This document shows, one piece after another, positions 48,598-58,443 of a DNA stretch of 64,000 nt; position 1 is the first letter of the stretch; each line of letters starts with the position of its first letter. The notes below the pieces were generated by a model. It ran no database searches and was not told the DNA's origin. It worked only from the letters and a program-made list of their open reading frames with translations. Source of the stretch: Pectobacterium sp. A5351 (lineage in GTDB: Bacteria > Pseudomonadota > Gammaproteobacteria > Enterobacterales > Enterobacteriaceae); the NCBI RefSeq assembly GCF_028335745.1, contig NZ_CP116477.1, forward strand, positions 1,240,001 through 1,304,000. The letters run 5' to 3'. Position numbers and translations under genes: made by a program.

Positions 48598-49898
48598 CTG
48601 AGGAATCCCCAGAAAACAAGACAGGCATAGAGTTTTATGATCTACTGATTTTCGCCAAAAAATTCAATGAGATCACCCTATGCCTGTCCGTAAAGTATGC
48701 CAGACTTTTTTCCGTCACGCTTTAGCTTCAACACATCAATATCGACAACATGCGCTTATTGATTCCACCGCTGCGTTGATAAGCGGTGCCACGCTTTCAC
48801 TCACCTGCATCGGGCGTTATTTACCCGGCCCTGCTCGCGTGAAAGATAAAATAAAACGGGTTGACCGCCTTTTGGGAAACACTGCGCTTCATCACGATAT
48901 CCCGAAAATATTTAATCAGATTACATCCATGATGACCAAAAACATGCCGTGGTGTGTTATTGCCGTCGACTGGAGTGGCTATCCCTCTCAGGATTTTCAT
49001 GTCCTGCGTGCCAGCCTTGTCTGTGATGGCCGCGCTATCCCCTTGATGAGTCAGGTGGTTCCGTCAGAAAAGCAAAACAATATTTTGATACAGAAAGCCT
49101 TTCTTGACGCGCTTGCCTGTGCTATTGCCCCGCAAATGAAAGTCACCCTCATCACCGACGCGGGCTTCCACAATGAATGGTTTCGGCATATCAAAGCACT
49201 GGGATGGGACTTTATTGGTCGCATCCGGGGAAACGTAAAATTTTGCCTTCATCATGGCCCGGAACGCTGGCTGAACGTGAAAGACTGTACTGGCACGGCG
49301 CGCGCGGAATATCTGGGAGCCGGAACGCTGGCGCGTTCAAAAAAGGCGCAATGCAACGGACATTTTTATCTTTATAAAAAAGCGCCGAAAGGCCGAAAAA
49401 GCCAACGTCGCAAAGGGAAACCGAGCCATCCCACAACAGAAAAAGAACAGCGTGCGTCAGCTAAAGAGCCGTGGCTGCTATTTACCAGTACTGATGAATT
49501 CAAGCCCCATGAAATTATGAAACTCTACAGCAGGAGAATGCAGATTGAACAAAACTTTCGCGATGAAAAGAGTGAGAGATTTGGCTTTGGCTTACGCGCC
49601 TGTGGAAGCAAAACGGGTGAGCGGCTTTGGGTGCTGAGTTTGCTGGCAACACTGGCATCAATTGTTCTCTGGTTATTAGGATATCATTTTGAAAATAAAG
49701 GTCTTCATCTTCATTATCAGGCGAACAGCCTTAAAAGTCGAAGAGTGATATCGTTTTTGACACTGGCGGAAAATGTACTGCGGCATTCACCGCGAATAAT
49801 CAGGCGAGTGAAGCTGGAGAGTATTTTAGCCCAACTCACCAGCACCTACCGAAATATGGTGCTGGTTTATTAGCGATGATTTTGTGGGGATCCCTCAG
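48598..49898 (+). mobile_element. IS4-family (IS10-like) insertion sequence, complete
   Basis: 1301 bp with terminal inverted repeats CTGAGGAATCCCCAGAAAAC (left, 48598-48617) and, read inward on the other strand, CTGAGGGATCCCCACAAAAT (right, ending at 49898). The flanking 9-bp direct repeat CCTTGCAGG (48589-48597 and 49899-49907) is the target-site duplication expected for IS10-type elements. The single transposase gene is intact. The right end contains a GATC site; the left end has GAATCC in its place. Confidence 0.95.
48680..49873 (+). CDS. IS4-family (IS10-like) transposase
   Basis: 397-residue DDE transposase with the same layout as IS10 transposase (402 residues). Catalytic regions: first Asp in CVIAVDWSGYPSQDFHVLRASLV, second Asp in VTLITDAGFHNEWFRHIKALGWDFIGRIRG, and Glu in the YREK-type motif YSRRMQIEQNFRDEKSERFGFGLR. 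SAKEPWLLFTS is also shared with IS10. It is intact from ATG 48680 to TAG/TAA at 49873, so the element may be active. Confidence 0.95.
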   Translation: MPVRKVCQTFFRHALASTHQYRQHALIDSTAALISGATLSLTCIGRYLPGPARVKDKIKRVDRLLGNTALHHDIPKIFNQITSMMTKNMPWCVIAVDWSGYPSQDFHVLRASLVCDGRAIPLMSQVVPSEKQNNILIQKAFLDALACAIAPQMKVTLITDAGFHNEWFRHIKALGWDFIGRIRGNVKFCLHHGPERWLNVKDCTGTARAEYLGAGTLARSKKAQCNGHFYLYKKAPKGRKSQRRKGKPSHPTTEKEQRASAKEPWLLFTSTDEFKPHEIMKLYSRRMQIEQNFRDEKSERFGFGLRACGSKTGERLWVLSLLATLASIVLWLLGYHFENKGLHLHYQANSLKSRRVISFLTLAENVLRHSPRIIRRVKLESILAQLTSTYRNMVLVY

Positions 49899-50104
49899 CC
49901 TTGCAGGGCCGCCGCAAGCGGCGTTCAAATCAGTTAAGCCGATTTGTCCCCACTCACCCCAGTCACTTACTTGAGTAAGCTCCTGGGGATTCGTGTGGTT
50001 GCCGCGTTACGATGCTCATTGCTGAGCATCGCCCTAAAGGGCCAACACTTCGCGTTGTTCAAAACGTTAACGTTTTGTCCTACAACTCGAATTATTTAGG
50101 GTAT
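49899..50104 (+). repeat. Right part of family B composite repeat (copy 3) with ERIC core
   Basis: Begins with the IS target duplication CCTTGCAGG. It contains the ERIC core ACTCACCCCAGTCACTTACT and GAGTAAGCTCCTGGGGATTC (about 49953-49998), then palindromes GATGCTCA...TGAGCATC and AACGTTAACGTT, and ends AACTCGAATTATTTAGGGTAT. It is closely related to 42868-43137. Confidence 0.8.
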
Positions 50105-50146
50105 GACTAGAAAATAACGTATCGGCGTTAAAGTCGAGTGGGGGGG

Positions 50147-51436
50147 TTACAGCAGATCGCGCAGGCTGTAAACGATGGCGGAAATAGCGATCAGTCCCAT
50201 CAGGGTGACAAAGACGTTACTGATGTGGCCGCTGTATTTCTTCATTGCCGGGACTTTCTGAATAGCATACATCGGCATCAGGAACAGCAGGCATGCGATA
50301 ATCGGGCCGCCTAACGTTTCGATCATACCCAGAATGCTTGGGTTCAGTGTTGCCACAATCCAGGTCGTGATCAGCATGAACAGCGCAGTGATGCGGTTCA
50401 ATTTGGTGTGGGAAATGGTTTTTCCTCTGCTGCGCAGGGACTTCACGATCATGCCGTTAAAGCCTTCGCCTGCACCCAGATAGTGACCCAGGAACGATTT
50501 AGAGATCGCGATGGTGGCAATAACCGGTGCCAGATAGCCCATGACCGGGTTGTTAAAGTGGTTCGCCAGATAGGACAGAATAGAAATGTTCTGTGTTTTT
50601 GCTTCCATCAGCTCAGCCGGAGACAGGCTCAGTACGCAACTGAAGACGAAGAACATCACGGTCAGGACCATCATGATGTGGCTGTAAGACAAAATGCGTG
50701 AGCATTTTTTCTCTGCGTCATCGCCATATTCTTTCCGTTTGGCAACGGCGAAAGAAGAGATGATCGGCGAGTGGTTGAAGGAGAAAACCATCACCGGAAT
50801 AGCCAGCCATAATGTCGCCAACAGACCGTTGCCCGTGACGCTGGAACTCAGAGAAATGTTTTCAAAAACAGAGGTATTCCAATTAGGAATTAAATAAAGC
50901 GCCAGCAACATCAGCACGGCAACAAAAGGATAAACCAGAATGCTCATTGCCTTAACGATCATCGCTTCACCGAAGCGAACAATAAACATTAGCCCGAGAA
51001 TTAATATTAATGACAGCAGGGCACGCGGTGGAGAAGGCAGATGTAATTGGTGAGTAATAAAGCTATCTACCGTATTGGTAATGGCGACGCTATAAACTAA
51101 TAGGATCGGATAAATAGCGAAAAAATAAAGCAAAGTGATTAATTTACCTGCACCAACGCCGAAATGTTCTTCAACAACTTCGGTAATATCTTCGCCACCT
51201 TTTTTGCCTGATAATACAAAACGGCATAAAGCACGGTGAGAATAATATGTCATCGGGAAAGCAATCAGCGCCATGATAATTAACGGAATTAAACCACCAA
51301 TACCCGCGTTGATAGGTAAGAATAACACACCAGCGCCGATGGCTGTGCCGTAGAGGCCCAGCATCCAGACGGTATCGCTTTTACGCCATCCTGAAGTCTG
51401 TTCTAACACCTGGCTGCTATCTTGAATTGTGCTCAT
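50147..51436 (-). CDS. sdaC: Serine/threonine:H+ symporter SdaC
   Basis: About 429-residue inner-membrane transporter of the HAAAP family with eleven predicted TM segments. It matches E. coli SdaC throughout ([104 protein letters not shown]). The ATG at 51436 (MSTIQDSS) is chosen over 51463, as GAGGAG lies upstream. It imports serine. sdaB, its operon partner in E. coli, is absent. The 533-bp upstream gap is AT-rich and holds the presumed promoter but no other feature I can support. Confidence 0.93.
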   Translation of the reverse strand: MSTIQDSSQVLEQTSGWRKSDTVWMLGLYGTAIGAGVLFLPINAGIGGLIPLIIMALIAFPMTYYSHRALCRFVLSGKKGGEDITEVVEEHFGVGAGKLITLLYFFAIYPILLVYSVAITNTVDSFITHQLHLPSPPRALLSLILILGLMFIVRFGEAMIVKAMSILVYPFVAVLMLLALYLIPNWNTSVFENISLSSSVTGNGLLATLWLAIPVMVFSFNHSPIISSFAVAKRKEYGDDAEKKCSRILSYSHIMMVLTVMFFVFSCVLSLSPAELMEAKTQNISILSYLANHFNNPVMGYLAPVIATIAISKSFLGHYLGAGEGFNGMIVKSLRSRGKTISHTKLNRITALFMLITTWIVATLNPSILGMIETLGGPIIACLLFLMPMYAIQKVPAMKKYSGHISNVFVTLMGLIAISAIVYSLRDLL

Positions 51437-51924
51437 ATACTGATTTCTCCTCGGTGAACACATTAATACCCGTCGTACAGGGGTATAAAAATTACAGTAC
51501 CGGCAACTTGCCGTTACAGAGTTTGAAAAACGAACAAGACATATTGCTAATTATGTCAACAGGTCAATACTGTTTTGTGGCGGCATTCTATATCGTGGTG
51601 GTCAGCGAATAATATTGAGGCGATCACAGAAATGAATTGACGGGAAATATTTTAATAAATTTCCGCGAAAATTAAAACATCAATCCTGATACTTTATTTT
51701 AAATATTTTTAACGGCTCGTTATTGATACTTTATTTCATTGCTGAATGATAAAAAATGAACAATAAATAAAATAAAGGGTAGCTAAAATAATAAACGCAA
51801 TTTTTCTGATGTCACGCGCAATGATGGTTTTTCTCTTTTTTTACGGTGCGGTATCGCGAGCGTGCTTCCTGCGCACGCATCGAATCGCGTTGTTATTCAC
51901 CGTGGACGATTAACACACGAGGCG

Positions 51925-51956
51925 GTTATCCGACAGGCGGTAACCTGCCGGATAAC
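51925..51956 (-). terminator. Hairpin downstream of purK
   Basis: GTTATCCGACAGG (51925-51937) and CCTGCCGGATAAC (51944-51956) form a 13-bp stem with one mismatch, 14 bases after the purK stop. There is no T tract, so it may be a stabilising hairpin. Confidence 0.5.
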
Positions 51957-51969
51957 AGTTACCGAGCTG

Positions 51970-53040
51970 TCAGGCGATGAGTTTTTCTTCTGCCCACTCC
52001 AGACCGCTGTGGTACTCCTCGGGTAAGAGAGGTGCCAGCGATTGCAGCGAGTGTCTTAACTGTGCGGCGTTCGACGATGATAGGTTGAGATGCCCCACTT
52101 TGCGACCAGGGCGAACGGCTTTCTCATACCAGTGCAGATGTACCAGCGGCAGCGTCAGCCAGTCGATATTCACGTCGGTGCCAATCAGGTTGACCATCAC
52201 CGAAGGCGTTTCGACGACCGGTTCCGGCAGCGGCAGGTCGAGAATGGCGCGCAGGTGCAGTTCAAACTGGCTGATCGATGCACCATTTTGCGTCCAGTGT
52301 CCGCTATTGTGTACGCGTGGAGCCAGCTCGTTAATGAGCAGACGGTTGCCGACGATAAAGCATTCCATTGCCATCACGCCCACATAGCCCAGCGCATTCA
52401 TAATCGCGGACAACATCTGCTCGGCCTGTGCTTGCAACTGCGGGTTGGGCTGAGGGAAAGCGACGCTGGTACGCAGAATGCCATCCTGATGCAGGTTATG
52501 GGTGAGCGGATAGAACACACATTTACCGTGCGTATTGCGCGCGCCAACCAGCGAGACTTCGCCTGAAAAATTAATGCCTTGCTCAACGATGCATTCGCCG
52601 TAGCAGTCAGCGGGCAGCGTCTGTTGCTCGCCGTCGCGCAAGCGCCACTGTCCGCGACCGTCGTAACCACCAACGCGGCGTTTAACGATAGCCAATTCAC
52701 CTAATGAGGCGAAGACGTGTGGCCATTCATCGGCACAGGCCAGCAATTGCCAGGGTGCGGTTGCCAGATTCAGCGAATCCAGCAGTTGTTTTTGCGTCAG
52801 GCGATCGGCCAGACGCGGGAAAATATCACGGTTCGCAAACGCCGTGTGTTCGGCCAACTCACGAGTGAGGGCGGTTTCCGGCCAGCGCTCAATCTCGGCG
52901 GTAATCACACTGTTATGAAACGGCACCGATTCCGGCTCAGCATCCAGCCCCACGGGATAAACGGCGATCCCTAACGGTTCGCCAGCCTGACGTAGCATTC
53001 TGCCCAACTGACCATTGCCTAATACGCAGACCGGTTTCAT
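51970..53040 (-). CDS. purK: N5-carboxyaminoimidazole ribonucleotide synthase
   Basis: 356-residue ATP-grasp enzyme of purine synthesis that makes N5-CAIR from AIR, ATP and bicarbonate. The N terminus [31 protein letters not shown] is the PurK signature. The ATP-grasp region includes [15 protein letters not shown] and [29 protein letters not shown]. It overlaps purE by 4 bp (ATGA), so the two are translationally coupled. Confidence 0.96.
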   Translation of the reverse strand: MKPVCVLGNGQLGRMLRQAGEPLGIAVYPVGLDAEPESVPFHNSVITAEIERWPETALTRELAEHTAFANRDIFPRLADRLTQKQLLDSLNLATAPWQLLACADEWPHVFASLGELAIVKRRVGGYDGRGQWRLRDGEQQTLPADCYGECIVEQGINFSGEVSLVGARNTHGKCVFYPLTHNLHQDGILRTSVAFPQPNPQLQAQAEQMLSAIMNALGYVGVMAMECFIVGNRLLINELAPRVHNSGHWTQNGASISQFELHLRAILDLPLPEPVVETPSVMVNLIGTDVNIDWLTLPLVHLHWYEKAVRPGRKVGHLNLSSSNAAQLRHSLQSLAPLLPEEYHSGLEWAEEKLIA

Positions 53041-53546
53041 GCCTCCTCCCGCGGATCGGGATGAGAGAGCACATCATCGGTTTGCGCCTGACGCCAGTCG
53101 GTCAGTCGGGTGGCGATGCCACGATCGTGCAGGGCGAGAATTTGTGCGGCCAGCAGAGCCGCATTCGCTGCGCCCGCTTTGCCAATGGCCAACGTGCCGA
53201 CCGGAATACCGCGAGGCATTTGGACGATAGAATACAGGCTGTCTACACCGCTCAGCGTTGAGCTTTGTACCGGTACGCCAAGCACGGGAACCAGCGTTTT
53301 CGCTGCCAGCATACCCGGCAGGTGTGCTGCGCCGCCTGCGCCAGCGATAATCACATCAAAACCGTTCTGTGCCGCTTGTTCTGCAAAGCTGAACAGCTTA
53401 TCCGGCGTCCGGTGTGCGGAAACGACTTCGGTATGAAAAGGAATGTTCAGCGTGGTGAGGATTTCCGCAGCAAACTGCATGGTGGCCCAGTCACTCTTTG
53501 AACCCATGACGATGGCAATTTTAGCCGGGGCAACGTTGGATGACAT
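53037..53546 (-). CDS. purE: N5-carboxyaminoimidazole ribonucleotide mutase
   Basis: 169-residue class I PurE. ATG at 53546 gives [30 protein letters not shown], with AGGAG about 9-10 bases upstream; the open frame to 53633 is not supported. Motifs: [16 protein letters not shown] with the catalytic His, [16 protein letters not shown], and [10 protein letters not shown]. It converts N5-CAIR to CAIR. It is the first gene of purEK and has a PurR box upstream (53651-53666). Confidence 0.96.
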   Translation of the reverse strand: MSSNVAPAKIAIVMGSKSDWATMQFAAEILTTLNIPFHTEVVSAHRTPDKLFSFAEQAAQNGFDVIIAGAGGAAHLPGMLAAKTLVPVLGVPVQSSTLSGVDSLYSIVQMPRGIPVGTLAIGKAGAANAALLAAQILALHDRGIATRLTDWRQAQTDDVLSHPDPREEA

Positions 53547-53650
53547 GCCTGTAACGCTCCTGTGATTGTACGTGTTCGTGACGCGTTCGCGTCGGCCAGA
53601 CAGGGAGGGTCTGGCGTTGAGGGCGTAGAGCATATCACGCCATTATGGCG

Positions 53651-53666
53651 AGGAAAACGGTTGCGT
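53651..53666. promoter_or_regulatory. PurR operator upstream of purE
   Basis: AGGAAAACGGTTGCGT matches the reverse complement of the PurR consensus (ANGCAANCGNTTNCNT) at every fixed position. It lies about 105 bp upstream of the purE start. Repression of purEK by PurR with hypoxanthine/guanine is established in E. coli. Confidence 0.8.
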
Positions 53667-53724
53667 ATGCGGAAATGCTGGGGGAATGAGGTGAGAGGCC
53701 GTTAAGTCAATGTCAGGAAACGCA

Positions 53725-54447
53725 TTAAAATGGGAAGGAAATCAGTTCGATATTTTGTGGTGTGACCTTAATCATCGACCCTTCTTCATGCCAGGCACCC
53801 AGAACGGCACGCCGACCAGAAGATTCACCGAGATCGACCTGATGAATGGCGGGGCGGTGTGTGTGGCCGTGGATCATCGTCTTCACCTGATAATACCGTA
53901 GGCGTTCAAGCACGGCGTCGTGATTGACATCCATAATCTGCTGCGATTTTTTCTGGTTTTCCTGCTGGCTGGTCGCACGCATTTTCGCCGAGATTTTCAT
54001 GCGTAATGATAAAGGCAATAGCAGGAAGAGTCGCTGAATAAACGGGTTATGGACCCGGTGACGGAATTGTTGGTAGTGATGATCGTCGGTACACAGCGTA
54101 TCACCATGCAGAATAAGGATCTTCTGGCCGTAGAGGTCGAGCACGGTTTCCGTTGGTAGCAGCGTCATTCCGCTTTGTCTGGCAAAACGCTTACCGATCA
54201 GGAAATCACGGTTACCGTGTACGAAATAGCAGGGAATACCGCGCTGATGTAAGGCATAGAGTTCCGCAGCAATGGTCGCATGCAGCGGCTGGGGATCGTC
54301 GTCGCCGATCCAGGCATCGAACAAATCGCCAAGAATGTAAAGCGCATCGGCATGAATCGCATCATGGCGTAAAAAACGCAGAAAACCGGCGGTAATCGCC
54401 GGTTCATGAAGACTTAAATGCAGATCGGCAATGAACAGCGTTGCCAT
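53725..54447 (-). CDS. lpxH: UDP-2,3-diacylglucosamine diphosphatase
   Basis: 240-residue calcineurin-like phosphoesterase in lipid A synthesis that makes lipid X. Metal-ligand motifs: [55 protein letters not shown] and [12 protein letters not shown]. It acts at the cytoplasmic membrane face. It lies 10 bp downstream of ppiB, so the two are probably cotranscribed. Confidence 0.95.
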   Translation of the reverse strand: MATLFIADLHLSLHEPAITAGFLRFLRHDAIHADALYILGDLFDAWIGDDDPQPLHATIAAELYALHQRGIPCYFVHGNRDFLIGKRFARQSGMTLLPTETVLDLYGQKILILHGDTLCTDDHHYQQFRHRVHNPFIQRLFLLLPLSLRMKISAKMRATSQQENQKKSQQIMDVNHDAVLERLRYYQVKTMIHGHTHRPAIHQVDLGESSGRRAVLGAWHEEGSMIKVTPQNIELISFPF

Positions 54448-54457
54448 GCCAGTCAGA

Positions 54458-54952
54458 TTATTCGCTGACCGTTACGTGGGTAATCACCACGTCTTCTTTC
54501 GGTACGTCCTGATGCATGCCGCTGCGGCCAGTCGCCACGCCTTTGATTTTATCAACGACGTCCATACCTTCGGTAACTTCAGCGAAAACGCAGTAGCCCC
54601 AGCCATCAGCGCGCTCTGAACGGAAGTTCAGGAAGTCGTTATCAACAACGTTGATAAAGAACTGGGCAGTGGCAGAGTGTGGATCGTTGGTACGAGCCAT
54701 TGCCAGCGTGCCACGCGCGTTTTTCAGGCCGTTATTGGCTTCATTTTTGATTGTCGCGTTGGTTTCTTTTTGATCCATACCGGGAGCGAAGCCGCCGCCC
54801 TGGATCATGAAACCATTAATCACACGGTGGAAGATCGTGTTGTCATAAAAACCGCTGCGGCAGTAGTTCAGGAAGTTTTCTACGGTAACCGGCGCCTTGT
54901 CTGCAAACGTATTAATAACGATATCGCCGTGATTGGTATGAAGCGTAATCAT
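54458..54952 (-). CDS. ppiB: Peptidyl-prolyl cis-trans isomerase B (cytoplasmic cyclophilin)
   Basis: 164-residue cyclophilin without a signal peptide. Motifs: [30 protein letters not shown] (active-site Arg in FHRV), [29 protein letters not shown] and [17 protein letters not shown]. It catalyses proline isomerisation in the cytoplasm. It is the first gene of ppiB-lpxH. The gap 54953-55372 carries its promoter and that of the divergent doxX-like gene. Confidence 0.96.
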   Translation of the reverse strand: MITLHTNHGDIVINTFADKAPVTVENFLNYCRSGFYDNTIFHRVINGFMIQGGGFAPGMDQKETNATIKNEANNGLKNARGTLAMARTNDPHSATAQFFINVVDNDFLNFRSERADGWGYCVFAEVTEGMDVVDKIKGVATGRSGMHQDVPKEDVVITHVTVSE

Positions 54953-55310
54953 AATAATGAACCCTAGATAGCCTTAGTGATAAGAGTGCTGCTCACAAAA
55001 GGCGGTGAACAGCAAGAGCGCTGTTATAGCATAACTGGTCGATTGAGTCAGTACTTCGCGCTTACCGCACCACTGTTGGTGGTTGGATGGATGAGAAAAT
55101 CGTATAAAAAGGTTTACTACTCTGATTTTGGTAGGTGTCAAATAATATGTGTGCTGAAGAATATTGCGCAATAAGGTGTTAATCAGGCAACAGGGACTTT
55201 TAAAAACAAATAAATTGATCAAAATTTCAAGTGAAAGTTAATTAATTTGAATGAGATTTTTGTTGCCCCAGATCAATATTTTGCGTAATCAACGTATTCT
55301 TTTTTTGTGG

Positions 55311-55326
55311 CTCAGATTAATCTGAG
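55311..55326. promoter_or_regulatory. Perfect palindrome upstream of the DoxX-family gene
   Basis: CTCAGATTAATCTGAG is a perfect 16-bp inverted repeat, 47 bp upstream of the start codon of the DoxX-family gene. It is a likely operator or promoter-associated site; the regulator is unknown. Confidence 0.45.
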
Positions 55327-55372
55327 AGTAATTCTTATTCTTCCTACATAACTCTAAAGAGATAGGTGAACT

Positions 55373-55804
55373 ATGCTGGGTATTCTGGATGGTGTTAACC
55401 GTTTATTAGACAAGCCGGACTTTGGCAAACTGTTTTTGCGCGTATCTTTCAGCGTGTTGATGCTGTTTCATGGCTGGCATAAGGTACACGGTGGAATCGG
55501 TGCTATTGAAGGTATGCTGACCTCGGCGGGGCTCCCTGCTTTTATTGGTTACGGCGTCTATGTCGGAGAAGTCATCACCCCGATTCTGATGATTCTCGGG
55601 ATTCTTACACGTCCTTCTGCGCTGATCTTCTCCTTCACGATGGTAGTGGCGACGTTGCTGGTTCACCCAGATGGTTTCGTCACGCTGGCAAAAACCGGTG
55701 CCTGGGGTGTTGAAGGCACCGCGGTGTTCTTCTTTGCGGGCATCGCCATTGCCCTGCTCGGCAGCGGTAAATACTCTGTGATGTCGAATCCGCGCTGGCG
55801 TTAA
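55373..55804 (+). CDS. DoxX-family inner-membrane protein
   Basis: 143 residues with four hydrophobic segments at about 22-40, 55-76, 80-98 and 112-130. Family motifs include LFLRVSFSVLMLFHGWHKVHGG, LPAFIGYGVYVGEVITPILMILGILTRPSALIF and the C-terminal half VEGTAVFFFAGIAIALLGSGKYS. DoxX proteins are loosely tied to quinone or redox reactions; no specific role can be read here. AGGTGA precedes the ATG. It is a single gene with a terminator at 55853. Confidence 0.88.
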   Translation: MLGILDGVNRLLDKPDFGKLFLRVSFSVLMLFHGWHKVHGGIGAIEGMLTSAGLPAFIGYGVYVGEVITPILMILGILTRPSALIFSFTMVVATLLVHPDGFVTLAKTGAWGVEGTAVFFFAGIAIALLGSGKYSVMSNPRWR

Positions 55805-55852
55805 TGGTTTTCTGCCGGCGGATTCTTTTTTGTCAGTCGCCGCTAATGGTGC

Positions 55853-55888
55853 GAAATGGCCCGGATTTTCCGGGTCATTTCATTTTTA
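55853..55888 (+). terminator. Intrinsic terminator of the DoxX-family gene
   Basis: GAAATGGCCCGG and CCGGGTCATTTC pair around loop ATTTT with one mismatch, followed by ATTTTTAT. The stem spans 55853-55881. Confidence 0.75.
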
Positions 55889-56088
55889 TCCTTTCTCGCC
55901 GATTCCCTCTTCTTATTAACCTTGCAATACAGTAGGGTTCAGGTTTCAATACGCCGTTGGGTATCAACCCTGAATGCATTGATGTTACTGTCGCTAACGG
56001 CGGCTGTGATTGACCTATCGTGTGTATGCTACGTTTTTGAGTGCTATGTTTTTTAACACGATGCCTTTTGAACGTTGTGCGGTTGTGC

Positions 56089-56129
56089 AAACCATTTCTT
56101 TGAAAACCATTTTTTTGTGAAAACCATTT
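56089..56129 (+). repeat. Three short direct repeats upstream of cysS
   Basis: AAACCATTT occurs at 56089-56097, 56104-56112 and 56121-56129, each preceded by a purine-rich GA/CA stretch. They lie 25-65 bp upstream of the cysS start, where the promoter or leader is expected. The rest of 55889-56088 shows nothing I can name. Confidence 0.4.
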
Positions 56130-56153
56130 TTATAAAAACACTGGAACGCCCTG

Positions 56154-57539
56154 ATGCTAAAGATTTTTAATACGCTGAGTCGCCAAAAAGAGGAATTTAA
56201 ACCCATCCACGCCGGTCAGGTGGGAATGTATGTGTGTGGCATCACCGTTTATGACCTGTGTCATATCGGTCACGGGCGTACTTTCGTGGCGTTTGATGTG
56301 GTGGCGCGGTATTTGCGGTATCTGGGATATTCACTGAAATATGTGCGTAATGTCACCGATATTGACGACAAAATTATCAAACGTGCCGCCGAAAACGGGG
56401 AAACCAGCGACCAACTGACGACCCGTATGATTGCAGAGATGCACGCCGATTTTGATGCGTTGAATATTCTGCGCCCGGATGCCGAGCCGCGTGCGACGCA
56501 CCATATTGCCGATATCATCGAAATGGTAGAAACGCTGATTGCCCGTCGCCACGCTTATGTTGCGAGTAATGGCGATGTGATGTTCTCCGTTGATACCGCG
56601 CCGGGCTATGGTGTGCTGTCTCGTCAGGATCTGGAGCAATTGCAGGCTGGCGCGCGCGTTGAAATTACCGAAGTGAAGCGTAACCCGATGGACTTCGTAC
56701 TGTGGAAAATGTCCAAGCCGGGTGAACCGCACTGGTCTTCTCCGTGGGGAGAGGGGCGCCCTGGCTGGCATATCGAATGTTCTGCCATGAACTGCAAACA
56801 GTTGGGCACGCATTTTGATATCCACGGCGGCGGTTCCGATTTGATGTTCCCGCACCATGAAAACGAGATCGCGCAGTCCAGCTGTGCACACGACGGTTCG
56901 TATGTGAATTACTGGATGCACTCCGGCATGGTGATGGTTGACCGCGAGAAGATGTCAAAGTCGCTCAACAATTTCTTCACCGTTCGTGATGTGCTGGCGT
57001 ATTACGACCCGGAAACGGTGCGTTACTTCCTGATGTCAGGCCATTATCGTAGCCAGTTGAACTACAGCGAAGACAACCTGAAACAGGCGCGTGCGGCGTT
57101 AGAACGTCTGTATACGGCGCTGCGTGGGACGGATGCTAGCGTTACGGCGCACGGTGGTGACGAGTTTGAAGCCCGTTTCCGCGAAGCGATGGACGACGAT
57201 TTCAACACGCCGGAAGCCTACTCAGTGCTGTTTGATATGGCGCGTGAAGTTAACCGCCTGAAAGCGGAAGACGTGCAGGCGGCGAATCAGCTGGCGTCGG
57301 CACTGCGTAAACTGTCTGGCGTGCTTGGTCTGCTGGAACAGGATCCTGAGCAGTTCCTGCAAAACGGCGCGCAGGTGGATAATGATGAAGTGAAAGAAAT
57401 CGAAGCGTTAATCCAGCAGCGTAAAGATGCACGCGCGGCGAAAGACTGGGCGCTGGCAGATCAGGCACGCGATCGACTGAATGAAATGGGGATCGTGCTG
57501 GAAGACGGCCCGCAAGGAACCATCTGGCGCCGTAAGTAA
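56154..57539 (+). CDS. cysS: Cysteinyl-tRNA synthetase
   Basis: 461-residue class I aminoacyl-tRNA synthetase. The HIGH-type motif is in [25 protein letters not shown] with the zinc-ligand Cys, a further zinc region is [31 protein letters not shown], and KMSKS is in [14 protein letters not shown]. It is essential and cytoplasmic. Its terminator just downstream has been split by an IS3-family insertion. Confidence 0.97.
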   Translation: MLKIFNTLSRQKEEFKPIHAGQVGMYVCGITVYDLCHIGHGRTFVAFDVVARYLRYLGYSLKYVRNVTDIDDKIIKRAAENGETSDQLTTRMIAEMHADFDALNILRPDAEPRATHHIADIIEMVETLIARRHAYVASNGDVMFSVDTAPGYGVLSRQDLEQLQAGARVEITEVKRNPMDFVLWKMSKPGEPHWSSPWGEGRPGWHIECSAMNCKQLGTHFDIHGGGSDLMFPHHENEIAQSSCAHDGSYVNYWMHSGMVMVDREKMSKSLNNFFTVRDVLAYYDPETVRYFLMSGHYRSQLNYSEDNLKQARAALERLYTALRGTDASVTAHGGDEFEARFREAMDDDFNTPEAYSVLFDMAREVNRLKAEDVQAANQLASALRKLSGVLGLLEQDPEQFLQNGAQVDNDEVKEIEALIQQRKDARAAKDWALADQARDRLNEMGIVLEDGPQGTIWRRK

Positions 57540-57560
57540 CGCCGATCTTTCTGTCAATAA

Positions 57561-57571
57561 AAAGCCCGCAA
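57561..57571 (+). terminator. Left arm of cysS/ybcJ terminator, split by IS3 element
   Basis: AAAGCCCGCAA (57561-57571) is perfectly complementary to TTGCGGGCTTT (59030-59040). Removing the IS and one copy of the 3-bp duplication AAC restores a hairpin with loop CGTCTACA and flanking A and T tracts, i.e. a bidirectional terminator. The arms are now about 1.46 kb apart. Confidence 0.85.
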
Positions 57572-57604
57572 CTGGACTGACCCCATAAAGTTGGACAGTT
57601 CATG

Positions 57605-58390
57605 TTAAGCGGCTATCAGGGCCCGGGTTCGGTATTCTACCGGACTCAGGCCTTTTAATTTCAGGCTGATCCGCTCGTTGTTATAGTAATGGATATAGTC
57701 CTCTATCGCCTTCCTCAGTTCATTCAGATCGCTGAACCTGTTCAGGTAAAAACACTCCGATTTCAGTGTGCCGAAGAAGTTCTCCATCACCGCGTTATCC
57801 AGGCAGTTTCCCTTGCGTGACATGCTTTGCGTCATACCCTGTGCCTTTAACTTTGCCTGATAGCCTGCCATTCGGTATTGCCAGCCCTGATCCGTGTGCA
57901 GCAGCGGTGTATCCTCCGGTCCGAGCGCTGAGAACGCATCGTGCAGCATCGTATTAACCATCTCCATCACCGGCCTTTCCGACAGGCTGTAGGAGATAAT
58001 CTCCCGGTTAAACAGATCGAGAACCGGCGACAGGTACAGCTTTTTACCCTGCACCGAGAACTCTGTAACATCCGTGACCCATTTTTCGTTGGCTTTCGAT
58101 GCACTGAAGTTCCGGCTCAGGATATTGGGCGCAGCCTTGCCCATTTCCCCTTTCCAGGCACGATATTTCTTCACCCTTATCAGAGAGCGGAGTGACAGCT
58201 CCGCCATCAGTCTCTGCACAGTTTTATGGTTTACCAACAACCCCTGTTTTCTCAGTGAGAGTGTGATCCTGCGGTAGCCATAACGCCCTTTGTGATAGTG
58301 GTAAATCTCTCTGATTTTATCTTTCAGCCCGGCATGCCTGTCCACTCGCTTCAGCGCATTCATATTGTGATACCACGTACTACGGGACAT
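57605..58390 (-). CDS. IS3-family transposase OrfB (catalytic part)
   Basis: Integrase-core transposase of 261 residues from its first Met. The DDE triad is in NEKWVTDVTEFSV, PLLHTDQGWQYRM and GNCLDNAVMENFFGTLKSE. The HTH_21-like region is YHKGRYGYRRITLSLRKQG. The reading frame continues upstream without a stop to the slippery site at 58492-58498, so the real product is an OrfAB fusion made by -1 frameshifting (57605-58968). Confidence 0.93.
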   Translation of the reverse strand: MSRSTWYHNMNALKRVDRHAGLKDKIREIYHYHKGRYGYRRITLSLRKQGLLVNHKTVQRLMAELSLRSLIRVKKYRAWKGEMGKAAPNILSRNFSASKANEKWVTDVTEFSVQGKKLYLSPVLDLFNREIISYSLSERPVMEMVNTMLHDAFSALGPEDTPLLHTDQGWQYRMAGYQAKLKAQGMTQSMSRKGNCLDNAVMENFFGTLKSECFYLNRFSDLNELRKAIEDYIHYYNNERISLKLKGLSPVEYRTRALIAA

Positions 58391-58443
58391 ACCCGCTGCA
58401 CGCAGAAGATCACCGAGCGCATACTCCAGCCTTAGCTCACTGA

